Shown piece after piece: positions 58,853 through 64,000 of a stretch of 64,000 nt of DNA. Made by a program: the position numbers and the translations under genes. Within the stretch, counting starts at the first letter, position 1; the number at the start of each line of letters is the position of its first letter. Origin of the DNA: Apricaphanius iberus (lineage: Eukaryota > Chordata > Actinopteri > Cyprinodontiformes > Aphaniidae); NCBI GenBank assembly GCA_028564705.1, contig JAPXFQ010002840.1:1381001-1445000 (forward strand), written 5' to 3'. A model generated the notes under the pieces. It did no database searches, was not told where the DNA came from, and saw only the letters and a list, made by a program, of their open reading frames with translations.

Positions 58853-59780
58853 CAAGTGGTGGAGTTCAAGTATCTGTAGGCCTTCCTCCCAAATGAGTGA
58901 GCAATAGAGCGGGAGATAGATAGGCGGATTGGTAAGAGGTCTGCAGTTAAGTGGGCCCTGAACCGGTCTGTCGTGGTGAAGATAAATGAGTTTCCTCCAA
59001 GTGTGGCTGGACTCTCCCTTAAGCTTGGTTTATGCTTGACGCATGTACATTCCTCGCGGAAATGAGACGTGTGGAACCGGTCGAGACACCTTCTAAAAGC
59101 GTTCATACTTTTTGCGGCTTGTCCCTGCTGAGAACCAATATTCTCAAAGACTGTAGGGGGCGGCGTAGGGCTCTACAGCATGCATACAACTCTACACCAT
59201 AGTAGAAGTAGTAATCACTATTGTTTACAAGATGGCGACACCCGTGAGCTTAAACAAAGCAGAACGTTTATGCTGTTTACTTAGGGAAAAAGACGAAAAA
59301 GGAGACTGTCCTCTCTTCCATTCAAACACAGACGATCACAGTGATCTCTATCGGCCGAATCATAAAAATGTCTGTATTTACGAACCTCCGCCATGTTTTT
59401 CCGCGCGGGACCGTCCGCGTTGTTACAACATTTCCTAGGTGCGCGGTGTGGAAATTTGGGTCTCTGCGGAGAGGCGTGGTTGCTGAAATTACGTAATTTG
59501 GCCCTGTGGAGCCGTGCGGACCACGCGGATGCGTCAAGCATAAACCAAGCTTTAGAGACAGGGTGAGAAGCTCAGTAATCCAGCGGGGGCTCGGAGTAGA
59601 GCCCCTGCTCCTCCACATCGAGAGGAGCCAGTTGAGGTGGCTCGGGCATCTGGTCAGGACGCCTCCTGGAGAAGGCCCACAGGAAGACCGAGGGACTATG
59701 TCTCTCAGCTGGCCTAGGAACGTCTTGAGTTTCCTCCTGAGGGCCGGCCCAAGTGGCTGCGGTGAGGGAAGTCTAGCTAC
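58853..59780 (+). mobile_element. LINE reverse-transcriptase 3' fragment, split by a Harbinger element
   Basis: Left part: GTGGTGGAGTTCAAGTATCT reads VVEFKYL, then REIDRRIG and HTGLSLSL-like blocks. Right part (59552 on): RDRVRSSVIQRGLGVEPLLL then HIERSQLRWLGHLVR, the conserved end of a common fish LINE ORF. Internal deletions and frameshifts are present. Confidence 0.75.
59022..59551. mobile_element. PIF/Harbinger MITE with perfect TIRs
   Basis: 530 bases with matching ends of more than 20 bases (AGCTTGGTTTATGCTTGACG on both, reading inward) and a 3-bp duplication TTA at 59019-59021 and 59552-59554. Removing it joins GGCTGGACTCTCCCTTA to GAGACAGGGTGAGAAGC, restoring the LINE. Confidence 0.92.
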
Positions 59781-60569
59781 CATCACTGACAAAATGTTTT
59801 TGGGTTTTTTTATGCACCTGACAGTTATCTTTTTTTCTGTTTAACCTTTCCCTTTCTCTTTTCCAAAGACAGAAGCATTTGGAAATGAAGACACGCTCTT
59901 TGTATGTCTGCCAGGCACCATTCAGCCCCACACAGGAAGGCTTCCTCTGTAGGTCATGCGCTTTTAACATATGACTAAAAGTTGCTGTCAGCACTTTGTC
60001 TAAGCATGTTTAGTGCAGCGCAACACATGTTCAGAGCCATTAGACTTTCTCCACGTCACGTTATATCCTACCGTCTAGCTATTTAAGGCATGCCTTGTTG
60101 CTGGGCTTTTCCAGCTTCCCTCTCTCTGTACAAACAGACCCTGATGTTTTTTTGTCGCTTTTTTTCCATCCGCCCTCATTCATCTCCTGTTTGTTCTCCC
60201 AAATCTTTGTGTTTCAGAGATTCTACCTTATTATGTCACTCAGGATTTTTCAGTCGTGTTTGTTTCCTTGTAATTACCCAGTAGATTCATTCATCTGCTG
60301 AGCAGTAAGGATTACAGATGTTTTTTATATTAAGAGGACAAAAAAAAGATTATCTTCACGTTTTATTAAAGACGTTCAGTAAAATAAGATGATTTTTTTT
60401 TTTACCGCCCTTTGTAAAGTTTGTGCATGAATGTTGCTTTACTAATCTGAAATATATGATCCTGTCACTGTAATAGAAAGGGATTCTGTGTTCAGTTTGA
60501 CAAAAAAACAAGCCGCTAACGTGGGCTTATGACAGAGTCCCGTCTGTTCCACCCATTCTTCCCGACTCA

Positions 60570-60790
60570 GGCAAGCCAATCAGCATCCTGCTCTGATCGG
60601 CTGGCTGCCTAGCAACCAGAACCCTTCACCCCACACTCAACTCCCCAACCCGAGACCCTTCATCATAAGCTCTGAGGCTCATGTTTCACAGCCAGCCAAA
60701 CGTTCAGCATGGGAACAGGGCTGAAGACTCGCCACCACCATTCCCCCGTTTTGGTGTAAGTGGTACAGTCCACTAGTTGAGTCAGTTCTG
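60570..60790 (+). promoter_or_regulatory. Candidate internal promoter with CCAAT box and RFX X-box
   Basis: CCAATCAG at 60576 is a canonical NF-Y site. GCTGCCTAGCAAC at 60604-60616 matches an RFX X-box palindrome (GTTGCC..GGCAAC type) with one change in the weaker half. At 60710 an ATG opens MGTGLKTRHHHSPVL and meets a donor-like GGTGTAAGTG near 60755. This could be an alternative first exon inside cttnbp2; it is an inference only. Confidence 0.3.
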
Positions 60791-60824
60791 TGTCTGTGTG
60801 TGTGTCTGTGTGTGTGTGTGTGTT
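60786..60824. repeat. (TG)n microsatellite
   Basis: Imperfect TG repeat with two CTG interruptions, ending in seven clean TG units. Confidence 0.9.
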
Positions 60825-61169
60825 TAGTTATCAGAGAAATCAAAGACCATGTCTGAGTGTGTGGATAATCTATCTGGGGCAGCTACCGAGGATTATTTAA
60901 ATGATTACTGTATCTCTTTTGACAGAATCAATTAATTACCACCATCTAGCAAAATAAAAACATAGCTTGTGGTTTTCTGATGCTTAAGTTATGAATTCCT
61001 CTTAAATTTTTCGTATGGAGAAATTATCGCCTCACAATCAGTTTATGGGACTGAAGGAATGTGTCTCGCCTCAAAGGTTAACTACACTTTTTTGTGTTTT
61101 CGTCATTTTGACCATCAGGGTCAAATAAATCCATTCAAGATCTACTTTTAGACTGATAACTGATAGTAT

Positions 61170-62264
61170 AACTGATAGAATAAGGCGCTGAGTAAAGCCA
61201 AAGAGACACACAGAAGAGAACTTCTTAGATATAAATCAAAAACCAGTAAAAATATGAATAAAATGTATTCTTCGCTTCAATACTCCAGCCAATCCCATGC
61301 TATCAAAATGATTATTAAGAACAATTGGAACGTTCTCTGCAGTGACCCCAAGCCTGGCTCCTGTCTTTTCGAAAATTCCTAATTTTGCAATCCGAAGAGC
61401 CCCGTATTTAAAGCCATTTTAAAGCCAACCATTTTCATGTTTCTTCGCATTGTAATCCAAATTTACTAACTGCAATGGTTATTGAAATTAATACTAAGAA
61501 CATTCGAGGCGGCGATATTTTAAAAACTTTAGCCCAGAGGGAAACATTTTGGATCTAATACTTGCGAGCCACTGATTTTCCAGATCTTAACGAGGAACTC
61601 GATTTCTCTATTTTTTCTTTGATCTTTATTGGTTATCATGACTTTTCATGCATCCTCTTCTATCTTTGCAAATTAATTTTCATAACCCCCAGTATTTACC
61701 AGAGGGAGGACTGTTTTATTTTATTTTCTGATATTTCTGCTTAACTTGGGTCACTAGAATTATTCTAGTCCTTGTTGAATGTGGTGTTTAACTGATGCTT
61801 TTCCCTTTTTAGTCGGACTTAGACTCTTAATAAAAATGAGAGAGAGATTCCTTTAAACGTTTGGAGGTTTTAATATGATTTGAATTGATCATACAGGAGG
61901 ACATTAACACATTTACAGTAAAATGCAGAATACTGACCTGTCTCAATTTTACAACAACAAGCGTATATTATTTCTAGTAACCTTGGTCTATCTATTCCAC
62001 TCGATAAAGTACAACTCTCAGGGTGAGACTCGCAGACTTTACGACATCTTCGATATAGTATTTGTAATGCTGAGATGAATGTTTTGTACCGGACGTTCTG
62101 GGTCACATGACTCGATCTATGACTTATAATTGAAGCACCTGTTGTTCATTTTCTGTGTAAGCCCTGAAGAAGACCGCTGGTGCGGTCCAAACGCGTTGGC
62201 ATGTCCCTCTTGACCTAATAAAGGATTTTTATCTAACAGAGTGCCTCGGATCTACCTTTCCTCT
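61170..62264 (+). mobile_element. Penelope-like retroelement remnant
   Basis: The block lies between two identical 16-base copies of TGATAACTGATAGTAT (61154-61169, 62265-62280). Broken frames read QYSSQSHAIKMIIKNNWNVL then CSDPKPGS (near 61275-61360), like the linker after the reverse transcriptase of Penelope-like elements, and GGDILKTLAQRETFWI, stop, YLRATDFPDLNEELDFS (61508-61615), like the end of their GIY-YIG endonuclease. The catalytic GIY-YIG core is missing. Near the end are a hammerhead-like hairpin (62164) and AATAAAGG. Confidence 0.7.
62164..62198 (+). ncRNA. Hammerhead-ribozyme-like motif in Penelope remnant
   Basis: CTGAAGA is followed by a 6-bp stem GACCGC/GCGGTC closed by the loop TGGT, then CAAACGCGTTGG. 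The layout is that of a hammerhead core (CUGANGA, stem II, GAAA, stem III). The G before AAA is C here, so this copy is probably inactive. Hammerhead motifs are known in Penelope-like elements. Confidence 0.4.
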
Positions 62265-62361
62265 TGATAACTGATAGTATTTATATTTCATTAGTTTTAA
62301 TAAATATTCATGCTGTACATAGAACTATATATAAATAATGAAATTCAATAATCACATTTAA

Positions 62362-63370
62362 AGGAAACGTATGTAGGATTGTGGCCAAAAGCGGTACTGC
62401 AATCATATTCAAAATACTGTAGAACTGTGTTTCCCTTCCTGACTCCAGGTTGCCAGCTGCTGCGGGATCCAGCAGGAATGGCTGACCCTAACTAAATAAC
62501 ATTAGCAATGGTCATACAGGTTAACTTGCAGTATATGTAGTCCACAATGTACGCGAAGAAAGAATGAGGAATTATTTGTACTGAGGTATAGGCTACTCAA
62601 AACGTCTCCATTGCGTTTCACATTGCCAGAATCGACGTGCTGTTGTTTTCCTCGACAGTTCAGCATAATGACAAAGAAACGGGCCCTGATGCTAACGTTT
62701 GCAATGACGACTCGTCGTTTTTATCTCCCAAACAATTCCTTACCTTTTCAATTTGATGACCAATCTCCTCCATATGCGCTAACGTAACGTTACGTTCCAC
62801 GAACATGCATAACTTTGTTCGACTGTCGTGAATATTTGAAATGTCAATTTACATTAAGTACAAGTAAGTTAGCCAAACAGGTGAATCTTACCTGTCCAGG
62901 AGAAAATTGGCGACGTTGACGCCTGTATTCAAATTCTTCTCCATTTTCAGCTGTCTCCATCTTTCAAAGGCATCTCCTATACAAATCCTTGTTTTATTTC
63001 GGACTTTGTCACGACGTATTTCGGATTGATAACGAGGTCTTTTAGGTTTCGTAGCGTTATACGTGTTTTGTCCGTAACATTTGGAGCTTCAGCTGTGGTA
63101 AATAGAGCAGACCTGGCAACCCGCATGAGGAAACTCTACTGACTTCGTGATTTGTAGATAGCTTTAGGGTGGAGCCTCAGACCAAAACAGAACATGACAA
63201 CAATAACATCACTTGAGGGCTGCAACTTTCACTTTTACATAACAATATCCTGGCTGGACCACTGTTGACAGTGATATAAGTATTTCAAAAGAACACGACT
63301 TCTTAACGTCTAGTGACATATCGGGGCCATTTAATGATTAATTAAAATACATTTCTTACATACGTTTCCT
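62362..63370. mobile_element. TTAA-flanked DNA transposon, non-autonomous
   Basis: TTAA at 62358-62361 and 63371-63374. The inverted ends are near-perfect: AGGAAACGTATGTAGGATTG and AGGAAACGTATGTAAGAAAT. 1,009 bases without a recognisable transposase. Confidence 0.88.
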
Positions 63371-63374
63371 TTAA

Positions 63375-64000
63375 AATATGTACTTCTTATGGGGGTTTAG
63401 ATGATGTTCTGAATCAGCGCTCCTTTTTAAAATCCCGATAAAGCTCATGTTTTATCTCTAAAACAATATACTTCACGATATAACAATTTTTCTGTTAATT
63501 CAATTCATGAATAGTTTATATAAAATAGCAATAAGAAAATTGCAGTTAGAAATGATGGATGAAAGTAACACCATCCAGACTTCTCTTGCACCACGATGTA
63601 GTGATCTTTCATCTGCTGGAGGTATGGATAGTGATCTTTTAAGGAGAGCTGGTTCTTACAGCTTGGATCTACACTCTGCCTTTAATTACATATATATTAA
63701 TTGAAACGCATCCAAATTTTGCTGTGATACCTGCTTTTTGTAACCTTTCCGGGACATTTTGCCTTTCCCCTTTCTCTGTGTTTGTGTAATAACCCCCCCC
63801 CCCCCGACGTGAAGCTTGAACAGGAAAAAAAGCTCCGTCTCCCAGTCAGAACAAAATCGTCTTCCATCGGTCACTTCAAACAGCCGTTTCATATATCCTA
63901 ATGGATTTATGATGTGCCACGGCTTGGGCAAACGCTGTTGCAGACAGGCGTTCTCTGAACTACTCCGTCCTTCTTATATCCAAACCACATCCATGCAACA
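63375..64000. other. Intron 2 end of window, nothing recognised
   Basis: This part holds a C-run near 63793 and no exon or element end that I can support. cttnbp2 exon 3 is not reached. Confidence 0.4.

Noticed and set aside
46003..64000. Search for cttnbp2 exon 3 (block following DLVIEALR)
   Set aside because: No open stretch with the expected conserved RYGK/FLALQRD-like or CTNPLS motifs between splice sites; the intron appears to continue beyond the window.

Overview
The window is vertebrate nuclear DNA, almost certainly from a teleost fish. It has GT-AG split genes, a CpG-rich promoter and AT-rich introns. It is packed with fish-type repeats: Tc1-like elements, hAT, Kolobok-like and Harbinger elements, L2-type LINEs, tRNA-derived SINEs and a Penelope-like remnant. 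The C6AST hatching-enzyme type gene points to a teleost. I do not name a species.

Two genes lie on the + strand. (1) Positions 29-10094 hold a complete astacin-family metalloprotease of the six-cysteine (hatching enzyme / low choriolytic enzyme) type. It has seven coding exons and probably an eighth, untranslated exon reached by a 3'UTR intron; AATAAA lies at 10350. The spliced protein has 256 residues: signal peptide, short propeptide and an astacin domain with an intact zinc site. (2) Positions 25650-46002 hold the first two coding exons of cttnbp2 (cortactin-binding protein 2). They are separated by a 20.2 kb intron; intron 2 runs from 46003 past the window end. Exon 1 sits in a CpG-rich promoter region.

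The rest is intronic and intergenic DNA built from layered mobile elements, many with target-site duplications (TSDs) that can be read directly. Astacin introns (95-9967) hold an L2 LINE, SINEs, a Tc1-derived element, a TTAA-flanked Kolobok-like element with a THAP remnant and a LINE ORF1 fragment. Intergenic DNA (10.4-25.3 kb) holds a Harbinger-like element with a MADF-like start and an orphan histone 3' stem-loop, an RT fragment, a Tc1 deletion derivative, a mariner-like element carrying a hAT, and a palindromic element. cttnbp2 intron 1 holds a second palindromic element, several hAT and Tc1 copies, another L2, a three-level nest at 41.7-43.6 kb and an RT fragment. Intron 2 holds nested hATs (46.2-48.7 kb, 51.6-53.1 kb), a Harbinger element inside a LINE, a Penelope-like remnant with a 16-bp TSD and a hammerhead-like motif, and a TTAA element at 62.4-63.4 kb.

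The two genes have no evident functional link. I found no CRISPR, operon, rRNA or true tRNA gene, and no clearly new biological system. The most unusual signals are the histone stem-loop inside a transposon, the Penelope remnant with its ribozyme-like hairpin, the mirrored palindromes around cttnbp2 exon 1, and the nested transposon stacks.
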